A DNA stretch of 64,000 nt. Source: Corynebacterium pacaense (lineage in GTDB: Bacteria; Actinomycetota; Actinomycetes; Mycobacteriales; Mycobacteriaceae). A program made the position numbers and the translations under genes. The notes under the pieces are model-generated. The model did no database searches. It was not told where the DNA came from and saw nothing but the letters and a program-made list of their open reading frames with translations. Shown one piece after another: positions 1 through 8,646 of the stretch (position 1 is its first letter; each line of letters begins with the position of its first letter). The stretch covers positions 1 through 64,000 of the forward strand of contig NZ_LT821240.1 in NCBI RefSeq assembly GCF_900169525.1. Direction: 5' to 3'.

Positions 1-126
1 ACTGCGGTTCGGTCCGCCCTGGCCGCCGCCCTGACTACCGGAGTTACCGCCACGACCGCGGGTACCCGCGGTCGTGGCGGTAACTCCGGTAGTCAGGGCG
101 GCGGCCAGGGCGGACCGAACCGCAGT
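1..126. repeat. Perfect 63+63 bp inverted repeat at the window edge
   Basis: Base i pairs with base 127-i over the whole interval. The centre is GGTACC at 61-66 and there is no spacer. The right arm is plausible IF-2 linker sequence; the left arm is its mirror image. Such a spacer-free palindrome starting exactly at the first base is typical of a fold-back (self-chimeric) read or contig end. A biological palindrome of this length would be unstable and would break the protein. Confidence 0.9.
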
Positions 127-2082
127 GGTGGAGCAGGTCGCGGCGGTCGTCGTGGCGGCACCGCAGGCGCTTTCGGACGCCCCGGTGGCGCGCCGCGTCG
201 TGGACGTAAGTCGAAGCGTCAGAAGCGCAACGAATACGAATCAATGCAGGCGCCGAACGTCATCGGTGGCGTCCGCCTGCCCGACGGACAGGGCGCGGTC
301 CTGCGCCTGGCACGAGGGGCGTCGCTGGCGGACTTCGCCGACAAGATCGGTGCGGATGCCGCAGCTCTCGTGCAGGCACTGTTCAACCTGGGCGAAATGG
401 TCACGGCAACGGCGTCCGTCTCCGACGAGACGCTGACCCTGCTCGGTGAGGAGATGAACTACAAAGTTGAGGTCGTCTCCCCCGAGGATGAGGACCGCGA
501 GCTCCTGGAGAGCTTCGACCTGCAGTTCGGTGAGGACGAGGGTGGGGTCGAGGACCTCGCCAAGCGTCCCCCGGTGGTCACCGTCATGGGTCACGTCGAC
601 CACGGCAAGACCCGACTCCTTGATACGATCCGTAAGTCAAACGTCGGTTCCGACGAGGCGGGCGGCATCACCCAGGGCATCGGTGCGTACCAGGTCAAGG
701 TCGATGTTGAGGGCGCCGAGCGCACCATCACCTTCCTTGACACCCCCGGTCACGAGGCCTTCACGGCCATGCGTGCCCGTGGTGCCAAGGCGACCGATAT
801 TGCGGTGCTCGTTGTGGCCGCCGACGACGGGGTCATGCCGCAGACAGTGGAGGCGATCAACCATGCGAAGGCCGCTGATGTGCCGATCGTGGTCGCGGTG
901 AACAAGATCGACAAGCCGGGCGCCTCACCGGAGAAGATCCGCGGACAGCTCACCGAGTACGGTCTCGTGCCCGAGGAGTACGGTGGCGACACCATCTTCG
1001 TCGACATCTCGGCCAAGCAGAACCTCCACATTGATGAACTGCTCAGCGCCATCTGCCTCACAGCGGATGCGCAGCTGGACCTGGTTGCCAACCCGGACAT
1101 GGACGCCCAGGGTATCGCCATCGAGGCGCACCTGGACCGCGGTCGGGGCCCGGTGGCCACCGTCATCGTCCAGCGAGGAACCCTGCGCGTCGGCGACTCG
1201 ATCGTCGCAGGCGACACCTACGGCCGCGTGCGTCGCATGGTCGATGAGTATGGTCGTGACGTCGAGGAGGCGGGTCCGTCCCGCCCCGTGCAGATGCAGG
1301 GTCTCAGTGGCGTCCCCGGCGCCGGTGACAACCTGCTCGTGGTCGAGGATGACCGCATGGCGCGTCAGATCGCCAACCAGCGTAACGCCCGCAGGCGCAA
1401 CGCACTGGCCGCCAAGACCCGCAAGCGCGTCTCCCTCGAGGATCTGGATGCTGTTCTGCAGGAACACAGCACCCTCAACCTCATCCTCAAGGGCGACAAC
1501 GCCGGCTCCGTGGAGGCACTGGAGGAGGCACTGCTCAAGATCGACGTGGACGACGAGGTTCAGCTGAACATCATCGACCGTGGCGTCGGTGCGGTGACCC
1601 AGACCAACGTATCGCTGGCCGCGGCCTCCGATGCGGTGATCATCGCCTTCAACGTCCGCGCCGAGGGCAAGGCCACCGAGGAGGCCAACGCCGAGGGGGT
1701 CGATGTCCGCTACTACACCGTCATCTACCGCGCCATCGAAGAGGTCGAGGCGGCCCTCAAGGGTCTGCTCAAGCCGATCTATGAGGAGCGTGAGGTCGGC
1801 CGGGCCGAGGTCCGTGCGATCTTCAAGGCTTCCGCCGTCGGTCTCATCGCCGGCTGTATGGTCGAGGACGGAAAGATGCGCAGGAATGCCAATGTTCGCA
1901 TCATCCGCGATGGCAATGTCATCGCGCCGAATGCGAAGATCGAGTCCCTGCGCCGCGAGAAGGATGATGTCACCGAGGTCTCCGCAGGTTATGAATGCGG
2001 TATGGTCCTGTCCTACCCGGATATCCAGGTCGGCGACAAGATCGAGGCCTTCGAGCAGGTAGAGGTTCCCCGCGAATCCTAG
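1..2082 (+). CDS. infB: Translation initiation factor IF-2 (5' partial)
   Basis: IF-2 is the GTPase that places initiator tRNA on the 30S subunit and promotes subunit joining. The frame is open from the window edge and ends in TAG at 2080-2082. After a Gly/Arg-rich linker the G domain carries P-loop GHVDHGKT (about 589-612), switch DTPGHEAF (about 739-762) and specificity motif NKID (901-912), followed by IF-2 domains II to IV. Only the C-terminal ~670 residues of a usually ~950-1000 residue protein are present. Bases 1-63 are the exact reverse complement of 64-126 and read as an Ala/Thr-rich peptide unlike IF-2, so the trustworthy coding sequence begins near base 64. An internal ATG at 244 would give 612 residues but is not the native start. 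rbfA follows, as in most bacteria. Confidence 0.95.
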   Translation, partial: TAVRSALAAALTTGVTATTAGTRGRGGNSGSQGGGQGGPNRSGGAGRGGRRGGTAGAFGRPGGAPRRGRKSKRQKRNEYESMQAPNVIGGVRLPDGQGAVLRLARGASLADFADKIGADAAALVQALFNLGEMVTATASVSDETLTLLGEEMNYKVEVVSPEDEDRELLESFDLQFGEDEGGVEDLAKRPPVVTVMGHVDHGKTRLLDTIRKSNVGSDEAGGITQGIGAYQVKVDVEGAERTITFLDTPGHEAFTAMRARGAKATDIAVLVVAADDGVMPQTVEAINHAKAADVPIVVAVNKIDKPGASPEKIRGQLTEYGLVPEEYGGDTIFVDISAKQNLHIDELLSAICLTADAQLDLVANPDMDAQGIAIEAHLDRGRGPVATVIVQRGTLRVGDSIVAGDTYGRVRRMVDEYGRDVEEAGPSRPVQMQGLSGVPGAGDNLLVVEDDRMARQIANQRNARRRNALAAKTRKRVSLEDLDAVLQEHSTLNLILKGDNAGSVEALEEALLKIDVDDEVQLNIIDRGVGAVTQTNVSLAAASDAVIIAFNVRAEGKATEEANAEGVDVRYYTVIYRAIEEVEAALKGLLKPIYEEREVGRAEVRAIFKASAVGLIAGCMVEDGKMRRNANVRIIRDGNVIAPNAKIESLRREKDDVTEVSAGYECGMVLSYPDIQVGDKIEAFEQVEVPRES

Positions 2083-2100
2083 CCCGCTGCTGCAGGATCA

Positions 2101-2153
2101 GAGGGTGGGCCGTGTCCCGGGCGCAGTTGGCGTCCGGGACACGGCCCACCCTC
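2101..2153 (+). terminator. Terminator-like hairpin after infB
   Basis: A perfect 20 bp stem (2101-2120 with 2134-2153) encloses a 13 base loop, 18 bases after the infB stop. There is no T-tract, so it is of the I-shaped kind common in actinobacteria. It should separate infB from rbfA, which has its own 140 base upstream region. Confidence 0.8.
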
Positions 2154-2295
2154 CGTCCGTCTGAACCGCTCCGGCGAGCGGCGCAGCGGATGGTGATTTG
2201 GCACCCTCCACCCGAGGTCTTATCAAAGCCGGGGTGACACAGGGTAGAATTTTCAGGTATTGCAAAGACCGTGAGTTTATAAGGAGGGGTCCGAC

Positions 2296-2742
2296 ATGGC
2301 GGATAACGCACGCGCAGCCCGAATGGCAAAGCGCATTCAAACCATCGTCGCCAGCGCCATCGAGGGCGAGATCAAGGACCGACGACTGGAATTCGTCACG
2401 GTCACCGACGTCACCATGACCGGTGACCTGCATGACGCCACGGTTTTCTACACCGTCCGCGGTGCCACCATCGAGGACGCCCCGGACACCGACGCCGCGG
2501 CGGAGGCACTCCATCGTGCCCGTGGACAACTCCGAAAGATCGTCGGTGAGCAGCTGGGGGTTCGTTTTACCCCGACGCTGACGTTCAGACTGGACACCGT
2601 TCCGGAGGCCTCGGCTCACATGGAGGCATTGTTGGAACGAGCACGCGCCCGCGATGAGGAACTGGCCAGGCTGAAGGAATCAGCCACACCCGCCGGGGCG
2701 GCGAATCCCTACAAGACCGACGTCACGGAAGAGGTCCAGTAG
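2296..2742 (+). CDS. rbfA: 30S ribosome-binding factor A
   Basis: RbfA is a small KH-fold protein that binds the immature 30S subunit and helps mature the 5' end of 16S rRNA. The product has 148 residues, the normal length for actinobacteria, and begins [20 protein letters not shown], the typical N-terminal helix. The central part has the family's [17 protein letters not shown] strand region, and the end is a polar disordered tail. The ATG at 2296 is preceded by a strong ribosome-binding site, AAGGAGGG, at about 2280-2287. The next gene begins two bases after the stop, so rbfA, the nrnA-like gene and dinF form one operon. Confidence 0.95.
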   Translation: MADNARAARMAKRIQTIVASAIEGEIKDRRLEFVTVTDVTMTGDLHDATVFYTVRGATIEDAPDTDAAAEALHRARGQLRKIVGEQLGVRFTPTLTFRLDTVPEASAHMEALLERARARDEELARLKESATPAGAANPYKTDVTEEVQ

Positions 2743-2744
2743 GG

Positions 2745-3740
2745 GTGCTTGAGCACGAGGAGAGCCGGCCGGCTTCCGAGCTGGTCGCAGCCGCGGACAC
2801 CATCGCCGTCGTGGGGCATCTGCGTCCCGATGCCGATGCCGTGGGCAGTATCTGTGCCACGGTCGCGGCCATGCGGCAGCTCGGCAAGAATGCCCGGGGC
2901 TATATCGGCGAACTGGAGCCGATGCCCGAGAACCTGCGCAGCCTGCCGGGATCGGAAGAAGTGGAGATGCGGGAATCCCTGCCGGACACCGACCTGGTCA
3001 TCGTCGTCGATTGCGGTTCCCGTGAGCGGACCGGAAGCTTTGAAAAGGACATCGACAGGTTGCGTGACCGTGTGATCGTCGTCGATCACCATGCGACGAA
3101 TCCGGGTTTCGGTGCGGTGAATCTGATCCAGCCCGAGGCCGAGTCCACGACGACGATCCTCAACGACTGGTTCGGGGATCTTTCCGTCCAGCTCACCCCG
3201 GAAATCGCCCACTGCCTGTACGCGGGGCTGCTCACCGACACCGGGTGTTTCCGGTGGGGTCGCCCGGTCATGCACGACATGGCCAAGCAGATGATGGAGT
3301 ATGGGCTGGATATCCGCGCGATTTCCGCGGATCTCATCGACAACACCTCCATCGAGAACCTTCGCCTGGTGGGAAGAATCATCTCGCGCATCGAGATGCG
3401 CCAGGCCGGCCCCTACAAGCTCGCGGTGCTCGTCGCCGATTATGACACCATCAACGGGGAGTCCCGTGCGGCCGTGGAGAGCCTCATTGAAACGGTGCGC
3501 TCGGTTCAGGGAGCTGACTTCGGGGCGGTGTTCAAGGAGTACGAACCCGGCGTGTTCACTGTATCCCTGCGCTCGACCCATTTGAGTGTCGGTTCACTCG
3601 CGGTCCATCTCGGCGGCGGCGGGCACATCCCGGCAGCGGGATACACCGCACGCGGCACCGAGCTGGAGGCACTTGACACCCTCATCGACGCCGTGGTTGA
3701 GCTGGGTGAATCGATGCGGAGTTCAATGGTCGCCCGATGA
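2745..3740 (+). CDS. nrnA: DHH/DHHA1 phosphoesterase, NrnA-like oligoribonuclease/pAp phosphatase
   Basis: Proteins of this family degrade 2-5 nt RNAs and dephosphorylate 3'-phosphoadenosine 5'-phosphate using two metal ions. The 331 residue product has the N-terminal DHH domain with RPDADAVGS (about residues 26-34), a conserved VVDCGS, and the signature VDHHATN near residue 112. The C-terminal DHHA1 domain carries GGGGHIPAAG near residue 290. The start is GTG at 2745, two bases after rbfA. In Mycobacterium tuberculosis the same position next to rbfA is held by the characterised NrnA (Rv2837c). The 3' end overlaps the MATE gene by four bases (ATGA at 3737), which implies translational coupling. 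Confidence 0.88.
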   Translation: MLEHEESRPASELVAAADTIAVVGHLRPDADAVGSICATVAAMRQLGKNARGYIGELEPMPENLRSLPGSEEVEMRESLPDTDLVIVVDCGSRERTGSFEKDIDRLRDRVIVVDHHATNPGFGAVNLIQPEAESTTTILNDWFGDLSVQLTPEIAHCLYAGLLTDTGCFRWGRPVMHDMAKQMMEYGLDIRAISADLIDNTSIENLRLVGRIISRIEMRQAGPYKLAVLVADYDTINGESRAAVESLIETVRSVQGADFGAVFKEYEPGVFTVSLRSTHLSVGSLAVHLGGGGHIPAAGYTARGTELEALDTLIDAVVELGESMRSSMVAR

Positions 3741-5068
3741 CCGTGCCGCGGGGTGATCGCCTGGACGAACCCGTCGAGGTGGGTGCGCGACAGATCCTCG
3801 GATTGGCGCTCCCCGCTCTCGCGGTCCTTGCCGCGATGCCGCTCTACCTTCTCCTCGATACCGCGGTGGTCGGACGGCTCGGAGGCCTCGAGCTCGCAGC
3901 ACTGGGTGCGGCGACGACGATCCAGGCACAGGTGACCACGCAGTTGACTTTTCTGTCCTATGGCACGACGGCCAGGTCGGCGCGGCTGTTCGGCGCGGGG
4001 GATAGAAGGGGTGCGGTCGCGGAGGGGGTCCAGGCAACCTGGGTCGCCCTGTTCACGGGACTCGGAATTGCCGCCGTAATCCTGATCTGCGCCCCCGTGT
4101 TCACGCTGTGGTTGAGCGGCGATGACATCGTGGCCTCGGAGTCGGCCAGGTGGCTGCGGACCGCCGCCATCGCGATCCCCTTCATCCTGATCATCATGGC
4201 CGGAAACGGCTGGCTACGCGGGATTCAGAACACCAGGCTGCCGTTGTACTTCACACTCGCCGGGGTGGTCCCCGGCGCGGTGCTGATCCCATACATGGTC
4301 GGACATTTCGGGCTCGTCGGCTCCGCATGGGCCAATGTCATCGCCGAGGCGATAACCGCGAGCCTCTTCCTCATCGCCCTGGTCCGCCACCACTCGGGTG
4401 ACTGGCGGCCGCGCTGGAGCGTGATGAGCAAGCAGCTCATCCTCGGCAGGGACCTGATTCTGCGATCACTGTCCTTCCAGGTTGCCTTCCTCTCTGCGGC
4501 CGCGGTGGCCGCACGTTTCGGCACCGCGTCACTCGCCGCCCATCAGGTGATGCTTCAACTGTGGAACTTCATCACCCTCGTCCTGGATTCGCTTGCGATA
4601 GCGGCCCAGACGCTCACCGGTGCGGCACTGGGCAGATCCTCCACGGCCGTGGCGCGGAAGGTTGGAATCCGGGTGATCAGCTATTCGCTGGTCTTCGCCC
4701 TGGTTCTCGGGGCCGTCTTCGCCACCCTGCATTCGATCATCCCGCGAATCTTCACCTCCGACCCGGAGGTTCTCGCAGCCATCGCCGAACCATGGTGGAT
4801 CATGATCGCCATGATCATCGCTGGTGGTGTGGTCTTCGCCATCGACGGTGTTCTCCTCGGAGCCTCCGACGCGGTGTTCCTGCGCAATGCCTCCATCATC
4901 GCGGTGCTCGGGGGCTTCCTGCCCGGGGTGTGGCTGTCCTATGTGCTCGACGCAGGACTCACCGGGGTGTGGTTCGGGCTGCTGGCGTTCATCATCATCC
5001 GGCTGCTGGCGGTGGTGTGGCGCTTCCTTTCCATGCGCTGGGCCAGGTCAGGGGCGCGCCTTGGTTGA
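3737..5068 (+). CDS. dinF: MATE-family efflux protein DinF
   Basis: This is a multidrug and toxic compound extrusion transporter of the DinF subgroup, an inner-membrane antiporter that expels organic cations or oxidants. The 443 residue product has about twelve hydrophobic segments in two bundles, and the early PLYLLLDTAVVGRLGG segment, near residue 35, is the usual MatE signature. The start overlaps the preceding stop (ATGA). The order nrnA-dinF is conserved in mycobacteria and corynebacteria. The substrate cannot be read from the sequence. No LexA box was seen in front of the operon, so SOS control as in E. coli dinF is not supported. Confidence 0.9.
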   Translation: MTVPRGDRLDEPVEVGARQILGLALPALAVLAAMPLYLLLDTAVVGRLGGLELAALGAATTIQAQVTTQLTFLSYGTTARSARLFGAGDRRGAVAEGVQATWVALFTGLGIAAVILICAPVFTLWLSGDDIVASESARWLRTAAIAIPFILIIMAGNGWLRGIQNTRLPLYFTLAGVVPGAVLIPYMVGHFGLVGSAWANVIAEAITASLFLIALVRHHSGDWRPRWSVMSKQLILGRDLILRSLSFQVAFLSAAAVAARFGTASLAAHQVMLQLWNFITLVLDSLAIAAQTLTGAALGRSSTAVARKVGIRVISYSLVFALVLGAVFATLHSIIPRIFTSDPEVLAAIAEPWWIMIAMIIAGGVVFAIDGVLLGASDAVFLRNASIIAVLGGFLPGVWLSYVLDAGLTGVWFGLLAFIIIRLLAVVWRFLSMRWARSGARLG

Positions 5069-5113
5069 ACCACCGGTGTGACCAGCACATTCCGGAGTTC
5101 ACGGCCGTGGCAG

Positions 5114-5119
5114 GCATAA
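5114..5119 (+). promoter_or_regulatory. Candidate -10 element for pptH-pptT
   Basis: The hexamer CATAAT lies in the 110 base gap after dinF, with its end 59 bases before the chosen start of pptH. It is the best -10 match in the gap; no clear -35 is visible. It would give the phosphopantetheine gene pair its own transcript. Confidence 0.4.
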
Positions 5120-5178
5120 TGGGTGAAGGCCGCACGGAATTCGGGGTGCGGTCCCCGGACGAGAATGTGGAGGTGCAT

Positions 5179-5985
5179 GTGACCACGACGTTGTGGGCGG
5201 TTGCTGATCTTCATGCAGCGGTGAAGGCGAACGCCGATCCGATCGCCAACATCCATCCGAAGGATCCTTCGGACTGGCTGATCGTCGCAGGCGATGTCGC
5301 CGAACGGACCGAGCTTGTCCTGGCGGTGCTCGCCCGGCTCCGCCAGCGTTTCGCCAAGGTCATCTGGGTTCCCGGAAACCACGAGTTGTTTTCCCGTTCC
5401 GCCGACCGCTACCAGGGCAGGGACAAGTACACCGAGCTGGTCGAGGGCTGCCGCAAAATCGACGTGCTCACGCCTGAAGACCCGTATCTGACATTCGGCG
5501 GGGTCACCATCGTGCCGCTGTTCACCCTCTACGACTATTCCTTCAGACGCCCCGGGTTCACCGTCGAGCAGGCGGTCCAGGCGGCCCGTGACCGCCAGGT
5601 GATGATGACCGATGAGTTCTCCATCGCCCCCTTCGTGGACATCCGCGCGTGGTGCTGGGACCGCCTCGCCTATTCCATCAAACGCCTGAGCAAGATCAGC
5701 GGGCCGACGATCCTGATCAACCACTGGCCGCTGATTGTGGAACCCACGAGGAAGATGCGGTGGCAGGAACTGGCACTGTGGTGCGGCACCAGGCACACCC
5801 GCGGCTGGGCCGAGAGGTACAACGCGCAGGCCGTGATCTACGGACACCTGCACATTCCGGGTGTCACCGAGATCAACGGAATCAGACACATCGAGGTCTC
5901 CCTGGGCTATCCGCGCGAGTGGGAGCAATGGGGGGAGGGCCACGTCTGGCCCTATCCCGTCATGGAGGTCGGCAATGCTCGATGA
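5179..5985 (+). CDS. pptH: Metallophosphoesterase, probable 4'-phosphopantetheinyl hydrolase PptH
   Basis: This is a calcineurin-type metallophosphoesterase of 268 residues with all metal ligands in place: DLH near residue 9, GD near 38, GNHE near 66-69, NH near 181-182 and GHLH near 222-225. In M. tuberculosis the homologue next to pptT (Rv2795c, PptH) removes 4'-phosphopantetheine from carrier proteins, undoing the PptT reaction. The same pairing here, with an 11 base overlap into the transferase gene, supports the same role. The GTG start at 5179 is chosen because GGAGG lies five bases upstream. An in-frame ATG at 5119 coincides with the likely promoter. Upstream in-frame sequence back to 4561 overlaps dinF and is not coding. 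Confidence 0.82.
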   Translation: MTTTLWAVADLHAAVKANADPIANIHPKDPSDWLIVAGDVAERTELVLAVLARLRQRFAKVIWVPGNHELFSRSADRYQGRDKYTELVEGCRKIDVLTPEDPYLTFGGVTIVPLFTLYDYSFRRPGFTVEQAVQAARDRQVMMTDEFSIAPFVDIRAWCWDRLAYSIKRLSKISGPTILINHWPLIVEPTRKMRWQELALWCGTRHTRGWAERYNAQAVIYGHLHIPGVTEINGIRHIEVSLGYPREWEQWGEGHVWPYPVMEVGNAR

Positions 5986-6631
5986 GTCGCTGTTTCCCTC
6001 CTCGGCGCGCTTCGCCTCCATGCGCACGGGCGGCGCCGGGCCCGATCTGGAGCATTTCAACCATCTGCACCCCCTTGAAAAGGCCCTGGTCGCGCATTCC
6101 GTGGACATCCGTAAGTCGGAGTTCGGCGACGCACGCTGGTGCGCACATCAGGCACTGAAGGAACTCGGGCGTGACGGTGGTGATCCCATCCTCCGGGGCG
6201 AGCGCGGAATGCCGCTGTGGCCCTCGGCCGTTTCCGGATCGCTGACCCACACCGACGGTTTCCGGGCCGCGGTCGTCGCACCGCGGCTCCTGGTCCGATC
6301 AATGGGACTCGACGCCGAGCCGGCGGAGCCGCTCCCCGAGGGTGTGCTCGGGTCGATCGCCAGGGTGGGGGAGTTGCCCCAGCTCAAGCGAATGGAGGAA
6401 TCGGGGCTGCACTGCGCGGACCGACTTCTGTTCTGCGCGAAGGAGGCAACCTACAAGGCCTGGTTCCCGCTCACGCACCGCTGGCTGGGCTTTGAGCAGG
6501 CGGAGATTGATCTCCGCGACGATGGCACCTTCGTCTCCTATCTGCTGGTCAGACCAACCCCGGTACCCTTCATTTCGGGACGGTGGGCGCTGCGGGACGG
6601 TTTCGTCATCGCGGCCACCTCGGTGACCTGA
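5975..6631 (+). CDS. pptT: 4'-phosphopantetheinyl transferase (PptT/EntD type)
   Basis: The enzyme moves the phosphopantetheine arm of CoA onto a serine of carrier proteins, which in Corynebacterium include the type I fatty acid synthases and the mycolate synthase Pks13. The 218 residue product has the family motifs WPSAVSGSLTHT (about residues 82-93), GLDAEP, and FCAKEATYKAWFPLT (about 152-166), whose acidic residues bind Mg. The ATG at 5975 follows GGAGG at 5964-5968 and sits inside the end of pptH, so translation is likely coupled. The longer open frame from 5861 has no ribosome-binding site. It converges with truB, whose stop lies nine bases away. Confidence 0.93.
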   Translation: MLDESLFPSSARFASMRTGGAGPDLEHFNHLHPLEKALVAHSVDIRKSEFGDARWCAHQALKELGRDGGDPILRGERGMPLWPSAVSGSLTHTDGFRAAVVAPRLLVRSMGLDAEPAEPLPEGVLGSIARVGELPQLKRMEESGLHCADRLLFCAKEATYKAWFPLTHRWLGFEQAEIDLRDDGTFVSYLLVRPTPVPFISGRWALRDGFVIAATSVT

Positions 6632-6640
6632 ACAACCGGT

Positions 6641-7534
6641 TCAAAGGGTGCTGGGCCGGGCGACGAATACGGTGGCCAGCCGTTTGCCCTTCTCCTCCAC
6701 GAGTGCGATGGCGCGACCCGAGGGGGTCCGGGCCGCGTGCACACCACGCAGTCCGCGCGGTTCCAGCCATTTTCCCATGGAAAGCGCCAGCCCCTCCTCC
6801 TCGGAGATATCCAGCACGGGGTAGGTGCGCGTGAGTGCCTCGTCCAGGGTGAGTGACAGCCGGGCCTTCTCCTGCAGCTCCGCCAACGGGATGGAATCGT
6901 CCAGGGTGAACGGGCCGACCTCGGTGCGCCGAAGAGCGGTAAGGTGCCCACCGACCCCGAGAGCCTCACCGAGATCACGGGCCAGGGAACGGATGTAGGT
7001 ACCCGAGGAGCAGTGCACCCGCACGTCGATGTCGTAGGCGGTGCCGGATCGCCTGCGTCCGAGCACCTCAAAGGCCGTCACCGTCACCGGTCGTGCGGGT
7101 ATGTCCACCTCCTCGCCCGCGCGAACGCGCTCGTGGGCGCGTTTCCCATCAATCCTGATGGCACTGACCCGCGCCGGTTTCTGCATGATCTCGCCCGTGA
7201 GGGCACCGATCGCAGCGTCGATGGAGGCGTCGTCAAGCGTTGAGGCGTCCGCTCTGGTGAGCGTGTCCCCCTCGGCATCATCGGTGGTGGTGGACTCTCC
7301 GAGACGGATGGTCGCGTCATAGGCCTTGGTAGAGGCGATCAGGTGCGCCAGGAAGCGGGTACCGCGTTCGATACCGATGACCAGCACTCCGGTGGCCATG
7401 GGATCGAGGGTGCCGGCGTGCCCCACCCTCCGGGTGGAGAAGGCGCGGCGGAGCCTCGACACCACATCATGGGATGTCATGCCGGCCGGCTTGTCCACGA
7501 TTACGAGTCCTGGGCTTAGGGCGGGATCATTCAT
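6641..7534 (-). CDS. truB: tRNA pseudouridine(55) synthase
   Basis: TruB makes pseudouridine 55 in the T-loop of tRNAs. The 297 residue product has the N-terminal VIVDKPAGMTSHDVV motif and the catalytic motif HAGTLDPMATGVL with the nucleophile Asp44. The C-terminal third is the PUA-like TruB domain. The ATG (complement of 7532-7534) is divergent from ribF; only 32 bases separate the two starts, so their promoters must overlap. In mycobacteria truB also lies next to pptT. Confidence 0.96.
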   Translation of the reverse strand: MNDPALSPGLVIVDKPAGMTSHDVVSRLRRAFSTRRVGHAGTLDPMATGVLVIGIERGTRFLAHLIASTKAYDATIRLGESTTTDDAEGDTLTRADASTLDDASIDAAIGALTGEIMQKPARVSAIRIDGKRAHERVRAGEEVDIPARPVTVTAFEVLGRRRSGTAYDIDVRVHCSSGTYIRSLARDLGEALGVGGHLTALRRTEVGPFTLDDSIPLAELQEKARLSLTLDEALTRTYPVLDISEEEGLALSMGKWLEPRGLRGVHAARTPSGRAIALVEEKGKRLATVFVARPSTL

Positions 7535-7553
7535 GTCGGATAAGTGTATGCCG

Positions 7554-7559
7554 TAATCT
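7554..7559 (+). promoter_or_regulatory. -10 element of ribF, predicted leaderless transcript
   Basis: TAATCT is followed by exactly seven bases and then GTG at 7567. There is no Shine-Dalgarno sequence. The expected transcription start therefore falls on the start codon. Confidence 0.6.
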
Positions 7560-7566
7560 GGTGCGC

Positions 7567-8595
7567 GTGGATATTTGGTGTGGTTTGAAGGAAGTGCCCG
7601 ACGATCTGAGGGGATCTGTCGTCACCATCGGCGTCTTCGACGGGGTGCACAGGGGGCACCAGACACTCATGCGGCGTGCCGTCAGGAAGGCACGAGAGCT
7701 GGGTGTTCCCTGCGTAATGGTCACCTTCGACCCGCATCCGATCTCGGTGTTTCTGCCGGGCAGGCAACCCACGCAGCTGGCGCCCATCGACTACCGTCTG
7801 CACCTCGCCGGTGAGCAGGGCATCGACGCCGCACTGGTCATTGACTTCACCCGCGAGCTGGCGGGCCTGTCCGCCGAGGACTACTTCACCACCATGCTCG
7901 TAAAAACTCTCCATGCACGGGCGGTGGTGGTGGGGGAGAACTTCACCTTCGGTGCCGACGGGAGCGGAACCGATGAAACGATGAGGCGCCTGGGAGCGCT
8001 TCACGGCGTCGATGTGGAGATCATGCCGCTGGTGCATGATCAGGGCATCTGCATCTGTTCCTCCCTGGTGCGCGAGTATCTCGCCCACGGCGAGATCGAA
8101 CGCGCCAATTGGGCACTTGGCAGACGGTACGCGGTGCGCGGCGAGGTGGTGCGCGGCGCCGGTCGTGGAGGAAAGGAACTCGGCTATCCCACGGCCAACC
8201 TCTACTTTCCCGAATCGGTGGCGCTGCCTGCGGACGGTGTCTACGCGGGGTGGTTCACCATCACCGATGACAGGGCGATAGACCGGGACATCTCGCGGGA
8301 CATCGATGGTGACATGGTCCCCGGGATACGCTATCCCTCCGCGATCTCGGTGGGAACCAACCCCACCTTCGGAGATGAACGACGCAGCGTCGAGGCCTTC
8401 GTCATCGACCGGGACGCCGATCTCTATGGACACCACGTGATGGTCGAGTTCGTCGGACACCTGCGCGAGATGGTCAGATTCAACGGTGTGCGGGACCTGC
8501 TCGATGCGATGGCGCGCGATGTATCCAAGGCCCGCGAGATTCTCGGGCACGACGAGAAGCTGCTGAAGGCTGATGCGCAGCTGCCTCCCGCCTAA
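7567..8595 (+). CDS. ribF: Bifunctional riboflavin kinase / FAD synthetase
   Basis: RibF converts riboflavin to FMN and then FAD. The 342 residue product has the N-terminal FAD synthetase domain with FDGVHRGHQ (residues 24-32) and FDPHP, and the C-terminal flavokinase domain with GKELGYPTANLYFP and the PTFG motif. The start is taken at GTG 7567 (VDIWCGLKEVPDDL, the usual corynebacterial N-terminus) because of the -10 element seven bases upstream; GTG at 7561 is also in frame. A short Asp/Arg-rich insertion (about 8270-8320, DRAIDRDISRDIDGDM) interrupts the flavokinase domain between two strands. The sequence from 7474 in this frame belongs to truB's complement and is not coding. Confidence 0.95.
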   Translation: MDIWCGLKEVPDDLRGSVVTIGVFDGVHRGHQTLMRRAVRKARELGVPCVMVTFDPHPISVFLPGRQPTQLAPIDYRLHLAGEQGIDAALVIDFTRELAGLSAEDYFTTMLVKTLHARAVVVGENFTFGADGSGTDETMRRLGALHGVDVEIMPLVHDQGICICSSLVREYLAHGEIERANWALGRRYAVRGEVVRGAGRGGKELGYPTANLYFPESVALPADGVYAGWFTITDDRAIDRDISRDIDGDMVPGIRYPSAISVGTNPTFGDERRSVEAFVIDRDADLYGHHVMVEFVGHLREMVRFNGVRDLLDAMARDVSKAREILGHDEKLLKADAQLPPA

Positions 8596-8605
8596 TATGG
8601 GCGGG
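8587..8605 (+). terminator. Small hairpin after ribF
   Basis: CCCGCC (8587-8592) pairs with GGCGGG (8600-8605) around the loop TAATATG, directly at the ribF stop. The loop sequence also resembles a -10 hexamer, so the element could serve as a weak terminator or as the promoter of the next gene. Confidence 0.35.
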
Positions 8606-8646
8606 CGGAAGAACACCACAATGCTTTGGGAAGGGCACGGCTTAAA

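Noticed and set aside
3737..5068. SOS control of dinF
   Set aside because: The gene name suggests damage induction, but no TCGAAC-N4-GTTCGA-like box was seen before rbfA or within the upstream genes of its operon.
4561..5178. N-terminal extension of pptH into dinF
   Set aside because: It overlaps about 500 bases of dinF in another frame; the metallophosphoesterase fold starts directly after the GTG at 5179, which has a ribosome-binding site.
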